64,000 nt of DNA. It comes from Zanthoxylum bungeanum (lineage: Eukaryota > Streptophyta > Magnoliopsida > Sapindales > Rutaceae). The stretch is from the NCBI GenBank assembly GCA_019454045.1, contig SKCR01006520.1, positions 124,001-188,000 of the forward strand, written 5' to 3'. Of the stretch, positions 1-9,451 are shown in pieces (positions within the stretch are counted from its first letter, which is position 1; every line of letters begins with the position of its first letter). Below the pieces are notes generated by a model. The model worked only from the letters and a program-made list of their open reading frames with translations. It had not been told where the DNA came from and made no database searches. Both the position numbers and the translations under genes were made by a program.

Positions 1-192
1 GTTTTTATTAGGTCCCAAGGATCAATTCAAGCTATGAAACATATGTGCGAATACTCAAAGAAGTTGTAGAATACTTACAATGATCGGTTGAACGATGCGA
101 TGAACACAAAAACTTCAAGCTCTCCTCCAAGGTGCTCTCGGCAGTGGGCAGTTTTGCTCCTCTGATAAATCCATCTTGACATCACACCCAAT
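1..192 (-). repeat. 3' LTR of Copia element B, part 1 (interrupted)
   Basis: Bases 1-159 match 19898-20056, and 171-192 match the stretch from 21295 of the other LTR of the same element, so this is the same LTR on the minus strand. About 1.24 kb between these blocks is missing and replaced by about 11 bp of unrelated sequence (160-170). The LTR terminus lies just left of the window. The rest of this LTR resumes at 11399, because element A is inserted here. Confidence 0.85.
188..192. repeat. Left target-site duplication of element A (ccaat)
   Basis: The five bases ccaat just before the 5' LTR recur at 11394-11398 just after the 3' LTR. Joining the two flanks restores a continuous B-type LTR, comparable to the uninterrupted sequence near 35455-35490. 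Confidence 0.93.
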
Positions 193-2132
193 TGTTAGAC
201 ATTATGACCCATAGCGTCACTGTTTTGTAATGATATTGTATTATTGTACGAAATTAACTATGTGATAATGAAATTGGCTTTTTCCGTTTTGTAAAATATT
301 TACTTTAATATATTAATGGCAAAAGTCCATATGATTAGTTCCGTATTGAGATGATATGAGACAGTATCAATATAAAAGGTTTAATCATTAAATATCCCTA
401 GTCGGAGTATTATCGAGATCGGACATCGATAATGCGGAATAGACTAGTATTGCACTTGTGCGCGTTGTGATGGCACAACGACATAGTTCTCATATATTTA
501 AGTATTGGATACTTATGCAAGTGCGATAGGAGGTTGTGTTTTACCGATGGTACGGAAAACAGCTTCGCTCTGGATAGACCCCGCAGAATCCCATTGGTAG
601 TATGTCTGCGTGTCTATGGAGGCCGCATCAGGGTAGGTGTATATGGTCTTAACCTGAGACTTGCATCGCTAGTACTTGCGACAATCAGTAAACTTTGGTT
701 TTGGTGGTTCGGGGCTTTAACCGGTTCTGTGTACACCTCTTCTGGGTTTATCGAGAATCGTAGTGTACTAGATGTGATGTCAAGATGGAAGTATCACTTC
801 AGACATATGGAGATGATGATCACGCTGGATACAGAACTAGTACTCTATAAAAGGTTGCAACCGTCGGGACAATGTGACCAGGTCAGGATTGTCTGATTTA
901 AAGAGACTAGTTGTTTGATGTCCGATATATGTTTCGTACGGGGCAGACACATTTCCAGCCCCAGGCCTAACATGTGATCGTCCGATACTGGATCGATGTA
1001 CGCGATACTACGGTATACTACGCTTGATAAAGATCTAATATTCCAATAAGAATATTTCTGGAGAATTGGGTAGGCATGGTGCTTTGCTAGAAGCCAACCT
1101 TGTCTTGTAAATCGGTAAAAACGTAGTACGAGGTACGTACGTGTTCGGATTATCCGACGACCGTATTTACTGCCAACATATCCGGAGATCTCTTGGGTCG
1201 CTTCCTGAAGATTCACCTATGATGTTTGATTCGGACTTTATTAATCTTGGATTAATTGCGGAGAAACTTTATCTTGGATAAAATGCCTAATTAGGAGAGA
1301 GAACGATTAATTTGGAATTAATCGATAAAATAATATATATTCGATATATTAAACGAAATTAGATTTCGACGCGGAATTAAAATCGGATTTTAATTCGGGC
1401 AAACGAATTAATTTAGAATTAATTCGTTAGCGATGTGAATAGTAATTTCGCTAGGCATAATTATTAATTTACGTCGCGACGGAAATTCGTTAATTCGGAA
1501 TTAGCGGAACCGAGCCCGAAAGTGTTTGCGGACACATTCATATTTTGAAACGAGTGGGACCCGCAAATCACATCGCGAAGTCTCATCACTTGACACGACT
1601 AGTTGATGGATGTAACAAGTCACCTTTATTGAGTGACACATTGTCATTATTCACGATGTTGTAAGTGGGTGAGGCCATTTAATGGCTTTTTGGAGGGAAA
1701 ACTTTTCACCTTTTTGGAAGCGTATTTACCAAATATTTTGGTAATTATTATCACACTTCTCACGGTTTTTGGAAAACAAGAAAGAGAAAAGTAAAGCATA
1801 CAAAAGCCTTCTCTCCCTCTTCTTCTTGCTCACGCCGTGAGCTTCATTTGGCAAGAAAAATTGTTTTTTCATTCTCTGCATTTGCTAGCACAATGAAGGA
1901 TCAAAGGAGGTGATAGGGAAACAACCTTGGAGCTTGGAATACTAAAAGGCTTGAAGCTTCTCTCCCTTTTGTTCTTGGCCGAAAGTTTCCTCCTTGAAGG
2001 CTCAAGGATTTTCTTCATCATTTTTCATCACAAGCTTTGTAAGTATGATTCCGCCATGCTTCAAGCTTTGCATGTATAAATCGTGTGTTTCATTGGCTTA
2101 TACTTTCTTTGGGACTAATAATAGAAACTACA
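193..2132 (+). repeat. 5' LTR of element A
   Basis: It starts TGTTAGACATT and ends ACTACA directly before the primer site, and matches 9452-11393 along its length. The central part is AT-rich with several short inverted repeats around TTAATTCG. Open frames inside it, including one antisense at 845-1216, are treated as chance. Confidence 0.94.
493..502 (+). promoter_or_regulatory. Possible TATA box of the element A LTR
   Basis: TATATTTAAG lies about 300 bp into the LTR. It is kept at the same place in the 3' LTR and in related copies (for example near 7210 and 62655). Position and sequence suit the U3 promoter of a Copia LTR, but no transcript data support it. Confidence 0.4.
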
Positions 2133-2133
2133 A

Positions 2134-2148
2134 TGGTATCATGGAGCC
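2134..2148 (+). promoter_or_regulatory. Primer-binding site of element A
   Basis: TGGTATCATGGAGCC follows the LTR after one spacer base. It resembles the plant Copia site TGGTATCAGAGCC that pairs with the 3' end of initiator methionine tRNA, with small changes in the middle. Confidence 0.88.
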
Positions 2149-4356
2149 ATGTTTAAGCATGAAATACATTAGGGTTAATTTGGGTAAAATTGATTGAAGC
2201 ATGTTCTTTTGAAATTTGATGATTAAGTATGCTTATATGTATGTAATATGATGTTATACATGATCAATTTTGAGAAAAATGCATTGGATGATTTTTCCCC
2301 AAAATTGTTGCTTTGGCCGAATATGGAGGTTTGGGTAAAATTGATTGAAGCATGTTCTTGTGAAATTTGATGATTAAGTATGCTTATATGTATGTAATAT
2401 GATGTTATACATGATCAATTTTGAGAAAAATGCATTGGATGATTTTTCCCCAAAATTGTTGCTTTGGCCTAATGTGGAAGTCCTTGAACTGGATTGGAAT
2501 TTTTTTGTGTACAAGTTCATTAGATGACTTAAAACATATACGGGATGTAGATTAGTGATTCAATCGGATTGAAAAACAAATCGAACCAAAAAATCCCTCT
2601 TGGCCGAATGCAATATGACATGTTAAAGGACTTGATTTTTTGTTCAAATAAATGTTGGACATGTGTTTTGAACAAGTGATGATTAATAAATTAAATTGGT
2701 GTTTTGGAAATATTTGGTTTAATGAATTAATCATGGATTTACACTTTAATTAATTGAATTTTAAAATTTGGAATATTAAAATTTAATTAATGGGCTTAAA
2801 TGTTTAATTGGGCCTTATGGGCTTGAAATTGATTTTATGGCATTTAAGGGTGATTCCTTATTTGGGCTTGGTAATTGGGTTTGACCCACATTGACCAAAG
2901 CCCAAGCCTTAATAAATCAATTGAAAGCCCATCGGACTTTAATTAAACAAACATTGGATGTTAGTTGGGCTTGGAGACCCAATTAGATTAGATTTAGAAT
3001 CTAAGTCTTTAAAAGCACATTAAAAGTGTAAACATTTAATTTGGAATTAAATAAATTGAATTAGTATTGAATACGACTTAAATTGGATTTAACGAGTAGT
3101 TCGATATAATTCGTGAATTCGTACCTTATGTACTTATTCTCAAACGAGTTGGACTCGCGCAAAATCAAACCGTTGTTTGAACATTGGATGATCACTTAAA
3201 CAAAGACTAATTAATTGGATTAGATTGGTTGTAAAGCATGTCTTGATTGAATATATATGTATGTGATGAATGAATAGTGTATATCGGATGGATATTAGAA
3301 GGGAAAGGGTAATTTTAGAAATTATTGTAAATTTAGAATTTATAATTGGACCTGCGTGTCCAGCCTTATCTCTTTTATCTCTTTGTATTCTCTTCTCACC
3401 TAATCCCCTCAATGTAAATGAGGTTTCTCTTGTTGTATTATGTAATTGGGTAGAAGTAGAATAGTGCTAGCGGGGAGAGGAAATGGAGTGATTTGTTCTA
3501 GGAACAAGTTGTTTTATATATCCATCCGTATATCACTATTAATTTACTTTACGCGCTTTATATGATGTTTTAGAAGCATGCTTAAGGGTGTATGATGATG
3601 AGACCTAACAAGATAATAAATTGGTTGCCAATTAACGCAAAAATCCCTCAATCTATATTAAGCGATTATCCTTCCGTTGAATGATTCTTGTTCAAGATCC
3701 AAAATTGGCATTGGTTTGTTGGCCAAAGTCAAGACCTTTGTCAATTGAGGATGTACTTGAATCATGAGAGTTTTGTTCCACATCAGTGTCTTGTCCAAGT
3801 TGTGATTTGTTGGCCAAAGTCAAGATCACTTCTTGTCCAACGACATTGATTACGAAACTTTCCTTGTCAATGGGTCCCGCTTAACTGGAATCATTAGGTT
3901 TGTTGTGCCAAAGCCAAGGCCTAGATGATTCGGAGGATATGGTTAGGAAAATGTATTAGATACATTGGCATAAGTAATGTACATATGTTTTGGACTTGGA
4001 TGTCCACCTAACCGGATCTAGGAAGTGGATGGGATCCAATTGATCTTTGAGATCTACCTAGTTAAATAGCATACAATTTTTTGGCCAAAGTCAAGGTTGT
4101 GTGTTATTTACGGGATCTTAGCCCACTAGGAAATAGGATTTCCCGAGTTCTCAACAGAGGTTTAGACTTGATGAAAATAGTGGGAGGCTAGTATTGAATT
4201 TGCAATTTCGTTCAATACTTAGCCTTACGCGTCTTTCAAAATTATTTCGTCTATTTATTAAAATTAGTTGGACTAATACATTGTTATTTTTTTCTTGTAA
4301 CAGTTTGACTGTACCCATTTTATCGTTAACTAGATAGTTGGACTATCGTAGTTGAG
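2149..4356 (+). other. Untranslated leader of element A
   Basis: This is 2.2 kb without a credible gene, as expected for the long leader of this lineage. It contains a 151-bp tandem duplication (2179-2480) and four copies of a TTGGCCAAAGTCAAG-like motif (3719, 3810, about 3905, 4081). Homologous leaders occur in B (reversed, 15830-19876), E (31035-33570) and F (60794-62353). Confidence 0.8.
2179..2480 (+). repeat. 151-bp tandem duplication in the element A leader
   Basis: The block beginning TTTGGGTAAAATTGATTG at 2179 is repeated from 2330 with only a few changes. The leaders of E and F carry a single copy, so the duplication arose in the A lineage. Confidence 0.88.
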
Positions 4357-5157
4357 ATGGCAAGCAAAGGAAATGTCCGGAGACATCATCATGGGTGACA
4401 ATGTCTTTAAGGGCACAAACTTCGCTGATTGGGAAATGAACCTAAGGATAGTCCTTGGGGCTGAGAGGATGCTGTACACTATATAGATACCTCTCCCGCC
4501 TAAGCCCACTGACCCACTTGAGCTGGAGTTATGGAAAACTCACAGCGATGATGTGACACAGCTCAGGCTATTATGTTAGCTTCGATGACTCAGCACTTTC
4601 GTCGCCAGAATAGGGACTTGGATCCTTATAACATGATGGCTAGACTGCGAGATCTCCACCGCACCAACAAGCGGATGGAGAGGTACGAGTTGGTGAAGAA
4701 ACTCTTCCGCCCCCGAATGACTGAAGGCGCATCAGTTGAGGCCCACAGGGCTCAAATGATCGCCGATATTGATGAGTTGGCCAATATGGGAATAGTCTTG
4801 GAGGCTGAGCTGACCGTAGATTTGATCTTACAGTCACTTCCTGATTCTTGGAAACAAATCATAATCAACTACAAGTTGATGGATACGGATGACTCTCTTG
4901 GAGAGTTGTTATCCATCTTGAAGGAGTCTGAAAAAGAACTCCATAAAGGGGGCAAGCGCGAGGCGCACTATACATCGACCTCTCAGGGGCCAAGGGCTGG
5001 GCCCAAAGTAACTGGAGGGGTGAGGAAGAGAAACATAGAATAAGGGTAAAGGCAAGTTGACAAAAGCTTCTGGGAAGCCAAGGAACAAATCTCAAGATGT
5101 CTGCCTCAACTGCGGCAAGAAGGGTCACTAGAAACGTGACTGCCGAATGGGCAAGGG
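4357..5157 (+). pseudogene. gag: gag (capsid and nucleocapsid) of element A, broken
   Basis: Gag would form the virus-like particle and bind element RNA. Coding starts near 4357-4391, where the frame from 4391 begins MGDNVFKGTNFADWEMNLR, a typical Copia gag start. That frame meets a stop near 4486. A shift near 4560 moves to the frame 4573-5043, which carries the capsid region ending in a serine/glutamate-rich tail. A zinc knuckle follows at 5102-5143 with the order Cys-X2-Cys-X4-His-X4-Cys. The codon after its His is TAG, probably from TGG. At least two stops and one frameshift make it non-functional. Confidence 0.85.
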
Positions 5158-5189
5158 ACACAGGGAGGATATCAAGGCAGGCAAGGCAC

Positions 5190-5583
5190 TAGCCTCTGGT
5201 ATGTTTGTTATTGAGATAAATATGACTACTTCTAGTTTTAAAAATTGGATTTTGATTCTGGTTGTGCTGCTCATATGTGTACTGATTTGCAGGATCTGCA
5301 GAATAGCAGGATGCTGGCTTCAGGGGAGGTTGATCTACGAGTCGGAAACGGAACTCCGGTTGCTGTTTTGGCTGTAGGGACTTTTGTTTTGGAATTTCCA
5401 TCAAGGCATTTACTTAAACTTTTGAACTGTTATTATATACCTAGTTTGACTAGGAATATCATATCTGTATCTTTGTTAACCCAGCATGGGTACACTTTTG
5501 TATTTAGAAACACTGGGTGTTATTTATATAAAGATGATGCAGAAATTTGCACTGCCGTTGCAATAATGGCCTTTATATTTTGA
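5190..5583 (+). pseudogene. Aspartic protease domain of element A pol, frameshifted
   Basis: The Copia protease cleaves the polyprotein. The active-site triad Asp-Ser-Gly is encoded at 5254-5262 inside the motif DSGCAAHMC, in the frame 5245-5583. The upstream frame from the zinc knuckle reaches the same spot one base out of phase, consistent with loss of one base near 5250. The C-terminal half (VGNGTPVAVLAVGTF, then LLNCYYIPSLTRNIIS) is well kept. Stops at 5581-5659 then separate it from integrase. In a working element all these domains would be one reading frame. Confidence 0.82.
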
Positions 5584-5659
5584 ATATAAATGAATCTCCT
5601 AAACATAAAATAACAAACAAAAGGCTCAAAAAAGGAGTAATCTAAAAGATGAAGCTTAC

Positions 5660-6538
5660 ATGTGGCATTGTCGTCTAGGACACATCAACAAGACTCGCAT
5701 ATCCACACTTTCGAAGAGTGGGTACTTGGACGGATTTGATCCTAATTCATATGATGTCTGCGAATCTTGTCTTTTAGGCAAAATGCCTAAATCACCTTTT
5801 AGTGGTAAAGGTGAACGTGCCACAGAACTGTTAGCCCTCGTTCATAGCGACGTATGTGGGCCCATGTCTAGCCAGGCTAGAGGTGGATATCATTACTTCG
5901 TAACCTTTACGGATGATGCATCTCTTTATGGTTATGTGTATCTAATGAGACACAAGTCGGAAACTTTTGAGAAATTCAAAGAGTTTCGACACGAAGTAGA
6001 AAAACAAACAGGCAAGAGTATTAGGACATTACGGTCGGACCGTGGTGGCGAGTACTTAAGTTATGAGTTTCATGATTACTTGAAAGAATATGGTATTCTT
6101 TCACAGTGGACTCCTCCTGGAACACCGCAATTAAACGGTGTGTCTGAACGGAGAAACCGTACCTTGTTAGACATGGTAAGGTCGATGATGAGTCGCACTG
6201 AGCTACCAATATCCTTCTGGGGATATGCATTAAACAGTGCAATACTTATTTTGAATAAGGTTCCGTCAAAGTCTGTTGAACAGACTCCATATGAGATATG
6301 GACAGGGAGGAAGCCAGGTTTCTCTTTCCTGAAGATTTGGGGATGCTGGGCATATGTTAAACGTTTGGAAGGTACCAAACTAGAACCCAAATCAAATAAA
6401 TGCCTTTTCGTGGGATATCCTAGGGAAACCAAAGGATATTACTTCTATCACCCACAAGAGAACAAAGTATTTGTTGCTCTACATGCATTTTTCCTTGAGA
6501 AGGAATTCCTAGATGCAGTGGTAAGTGGAGCTCGATGA
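5660..6538 (+). CDS. Integrase domain of element A pol (open fragment)
   Basis: This fragment of 292 residues inserts element cDNA into host DNA. The N-terminal zinc-binding module shows His3, His8, Cys34 and Cys37. The catalytic core has Asp64 (VHSDVCGP), Asp127 (LRSDRGGE) and Glu163 (NGVSERRNRT); the last two are exactly 35 residues apart, as in D,D-35-E integrases. The C-terminal part has the Copia-typical GYPRETKGYYFY stretch. The first Met is an arbitrary start, since the domain lies inside a polyprotein. The frame shifts by one base near 6525, so it does not run into RT. Catalytic residues are intact but no whole polyprotein can be made. Confidence 0.9.
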   Translation: MWHCRLGHINKTRISTLSKSGYLDGFDPNSYDVCESCLLGKMPKSPFSGKGERATELLALVHSDVCGPMSSQARGGYHYFVTFTDDASLYGYVYLMRHKSETFEKFKEFRHEVEKQTGKSIRTLRSDRGGEYLSYEFHDYLKEYGILSQWTPPGTPQLNGVSERRNRTLLDMVRSMMSRTELPISFWGYALNSAILILNKVPSKSVEQTPYEIWTGRKPGFSFLKIWGCWAYVKRLEGTKLEPKSNKCLFVGYPRETKGYYFYHPQENKVFVALHAFFLEKEFLDAVVSGAR

Positions 6539-6908
6539 AAATCGTAGTGATACTGTTCCTGGCAATGAATCAACGACGGAACATAAACAGACCATCCGGG
6601 ATGAGTCTGTACCACAATCTTCATATACACAAGGACCGCGTAGGTCGGAGAGAGTCAGGACAGTACCTGAGAGGTATGGGTTCCTGATCTCGCCTCATGT
6701 AGATATTAATCTTATTGAGGATAATGAACCGGCTACGTATGAGGAAGCAATACAGAATATTGATTCCGCTTTATGGCAAGAAGCCATGAAGTCCGAGATG
6801 GATTCCATGTACGCCAACCAAGTTTGGACACTGGTTGATGCACCAGAAGGCGTAAAGCCTATTGGATGCAGATGGATCTTCAAGAAGAAGACCGACATGG
6901 ATGGCAAC
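6525..6908 (+). pseudogene. Integrase-RT linker and N-terminal RT of element A, cut by an LTR
   Basis: The frame runs from the variable linker after integrase into the start of Copia RT (ALWQEAMKSEMDSMY, then GCRWIFKKKTDMDGN). It is interrupted after codon GGC-AAC by the LTR at 6909-8037. RT resumes at 8043 with VQTYKARLVVKGY, so removing the insertion and one TSD copy would restore phase. The frame is one base out of phase with the upstream integrase. Confidence 0.86.
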
Positions 6909-8037
6909 GGTTAGACATTATGACCCATAGCGTCACTATTTTGTAAATGATATTGTATTATTGTACAAAATTAACTATGTGATCATGAAATTGCCTTTTG
7001 CCGTTTTGTAAATTATTTACTTTGATATATTGATGGCAAAAGTCCGTATGATTAGTTCCGTATTGAGATGATATGAGACAGTATCAATATAAAAGGTTTA
7101 ATTATTAAATATCCCTAGTCGGAGTATTATCGAGATCGGACATCGATAATGCGGAATAGACTAGTATTGCACTTGTGCGCGTTGTGATGGCACAACGGCA
7201 TAGTTCTTATATATTTAAGTATTGGATACTTATGCAAGTGCGATAGGAGGTTGTGTTTTACCGATGGTACGGAAAACAGCTTCGCTCTGGATAGACCCCG
7301 CGGAATCCCATTGGTAGTATGTCTGCGTGTCTATGGGAGGCCGCATCAGGGTAGGTGTATATGGTTTTAACCTGAGACTTGCATCGCTAGTACTTGCGAC
7401 AATCGGTAAACTTTGGTTGTGGTGGTTTGGGGCTTTAACCGGTTCTGTGTACGCCTCTTCTGGGTTTATCAAGAATCGTAGTGTACTGGATGTGATGTCA
7501 AGATGGAAGTATCACTTCAGACATATGAAGATGATGATCACACAGGATACAGAACTAGTACACTATAAAAGGTTGCAACCGTCAGGACAATATGACCAGG
7601 TCAGGATTGTCCGATTTAAAGAGACTAGTTGTTTGATATCCGATATATGTTTCGTACGGGGCAGATAAATTTTTCTCAAAATTGATCATGTATTATATCA
7701 AATATCATACACTCCCTCTTCCTCTCCCTGACTCACGCCGTGAGCTTCAAACCAAAGGCAGAAAAATTGTTTTTCATTCTCCATTTTTGCTAGCACAAGC
7801 AAGGATCAAAATAGGTGATAGGGAAACAACCTTGGAGCTTGGAACACTTGAAGATTCGCAGCTTCTCTCCATCTTCTTGCTTGGCCGAAACTTCCACCTT
7901 GAAGACTCAAGGATTGTCTTCACCATTTTCGTCACAAAGCTTAGTAAGTATGATTTCGCCATGTTTCTAGCTTTGCATGTATGTTATTTGTATTTCTATG
8001 GCTTAATCTTTCTTTGGGACTAATTATAGAACCAACA
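6909..8037 (+). mobile_element. Internally deleted solo LTR of a Copia relative inside A
   Basis: It starts GGTTAGACATT (the first T of TGTTAGAC is mutated) and ends CCAACA. It is flanked by gcaac at 6904-6908 and 8038-8042. The left 755 bp and right 325 bp match the A LTR. About 0.9 kb in between is absent and replaced at about 7667-7711 by a short stretch matching the leader near 2250-2280 in reverse complement. It is thus a solo LTR with a repaired internal break, younger than A. Confidence 0.88.
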
Positions 8038-8042
8038 GCAAC

Positions 8043-9437
8043 GTGCAAACGTACAAAGCTAGGCTTGTAGTAAAGGGGTATCGTCAACAATATGGTATTG
8101 ATTATGACGAAACTTTCTCACCCGTTGCCATGATTAAATCCATTCGGATAATGCTTGCAATAGCTGCATATTTCGATTACGAGATATGGCAGATGGACGT
8201 TAAAACCGCTTTCCTTAACGGAAACCTTTTGGAGGATGTTTATATGCAACAGCCTGACGGTTTTATCGTGCCTAGACTTGCAAACAAGGTTTGTAAGTTA
8301 AATCGATCCATTTATGGATTGAAGCAAGCATCACGGTCATGGAATCAGCATTTTGATGAGATCATAAAAGAATATGATTTCGTGCAAAACGCTGATGACC
8401 CTTGTGTATACAAGAAGGTTAGTGGGAGAGCACTAACTTTTATTGTCCTTTATGTCGACGACGTATTGCTTATAGGCAATGACATTCCCATGCTAACGTC
8501 GGTAAAAGCTTGGCTTTCATTAAAATTCTCCATGAAAGATCTGGGAGAAGCAGCCTTTATTCTGGGAATAAAGATCTACCGAGATAGATCTAGAAAGCTG
8601 CTTGGACTCTCCCAGAGTACATATATTGACAAAGTGTTGAAGCGATTCAACATGGATCAATCCAAGAGGGGATTGATGCCAATGTCACGTGGTATCCTTC
8701 TGTCTAAAGAAATGTGTCCTAAGACTAAAGAAGAGAGAGATAACATGAGTCGGATACCGTTCGCCTCTGCAGTCGGATCGATCATGTATGCCATGATATG
8801 TACGCGACCTGATGTGTCATATGCTTTGAGCATGTGCAGTCGCTATCAAGCCGATCCAGGTGAAGGTCACTGGATGGCAGTTAAGAATATCCTTAAGTAT
8901 CTTAGACGAACTAAGGATGCTTTCTTAATTTATGGAGGTGGAGAACTTGAGGTATCTGGGTACACCGATGCAAGTTTCCAAACCGACAAGGACGACTTCA
9001 AGTCGCAATCAGGGTACATTTTTTGTTTGAATAACAGAGCAGTGAGCTGGAAATCTTCCAAGCAAGATACTGTTGCCGATTCAACAACAGAAGCGGAGTA
9101 TATCGCTGCGTCGGAAGCAGCAAAGGAGGCAGTTTGGATACGAAAATTCCTAATCGGATTAGGAGTAGTTCCGTTAGCAGCTGAGCCCGTGCCATTGTAT
9201 TGTGACAATAACGGGGCTATAGCACAAGCTAAGGAACCAAGGTCTCATCAACGATCCAAGCATGTTCTTCGGCGTGACCATCTGATTCGTGAGATTATAC
9301 ATCGTGGCGATGTAAAAGTCGAGAAGGTCGCATCGGATGACAACATTGCAGATCCGCTGACGAAGGCTGTTCTTCAGCATGTGATTGAACGACATATACA
9401 TAGTTCGGGTATTAGATGCTTGAGTGACTGGCTATAG
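8043..9437 (+). CDS. Reverse transcriptase and RNase H of element A pol (open fragment)
   Basis: These 464 residues copy element RNA into DNA and degrade the RNA strand. RT starts at residue 1 with the sequence that continues from 6908. Catalytic Asp52 lies in QMDVKTAFLNG, and Asp139-Asp140 in the YVDD box (VLYVDDVLLIG). The palm ends with SIMYAMICTRPDVSYAL near residues 247-262. RNase H occupies about 300-440 with Asp309 (GYTDASFQ), Glu350 (TTEAEYIAASEA) and Asp388 (YCDNNGAIAQA). A stop follows SDWL and the polypurine tract starts four bases later. No stop or frameshift is seen over 1.4 kb. Wording is closest to Angela/BARE Copia elements from memory of the family. Confidence 0.93.
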   Translation: MQTYKARLVVKGYRQQYGIDYDETFSPVAMIKSIRIMLAIAAYFDYEIWQMDVKTAFLNGNLLEDVYMQQPDGFIVPRLANKVCKLNRSIYGLKQASRSWNQHFDEIIKEYDFVQNADDPCVYKKVSGRALTFIVLYVDDVLLIGNDIPMLTSVKAWLSLKFSMKDLGEAAFILGIKIYRDRSRKLLGLSQSTYIDKVLKRFNMDQSKRGLMPMSRGILLSKEMCPKTKEERDNMSRIPFASAVGSIMYAMICTRPDVSYALSMCSRYQADPGEGHWMAVKNILKYLRRTKDAFLIYGGGELEVSGYTDASFQTDKDDFKSQSGYIFCLNNRAVSWKSSKQDTVADSTTEAEYIAASEAAKEAVWIRKFLIGLGVVPLAAEPVPLYCDNNGAIAQAKEPRSHQRSKHVLRRDHLIREIIHRGDVKVEKVASDDNIADPLTKAVLQHVIERHIHSSGIRCLSDWL

Positions 9438-9440
9438 GCC

Positions 9441-9451
9441 AAGTGGGAGAT
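9441..9451 (+). promoter_or_regulatory. Polypurine tract of element A
   Basis: AAGTGGGAGAT lies directly before the 3' LTR and would prime plus-strand DNA synthesis. The same sequence in reverse borders the 3' LTR of B at 11975-11988. Confidence 0.88.
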
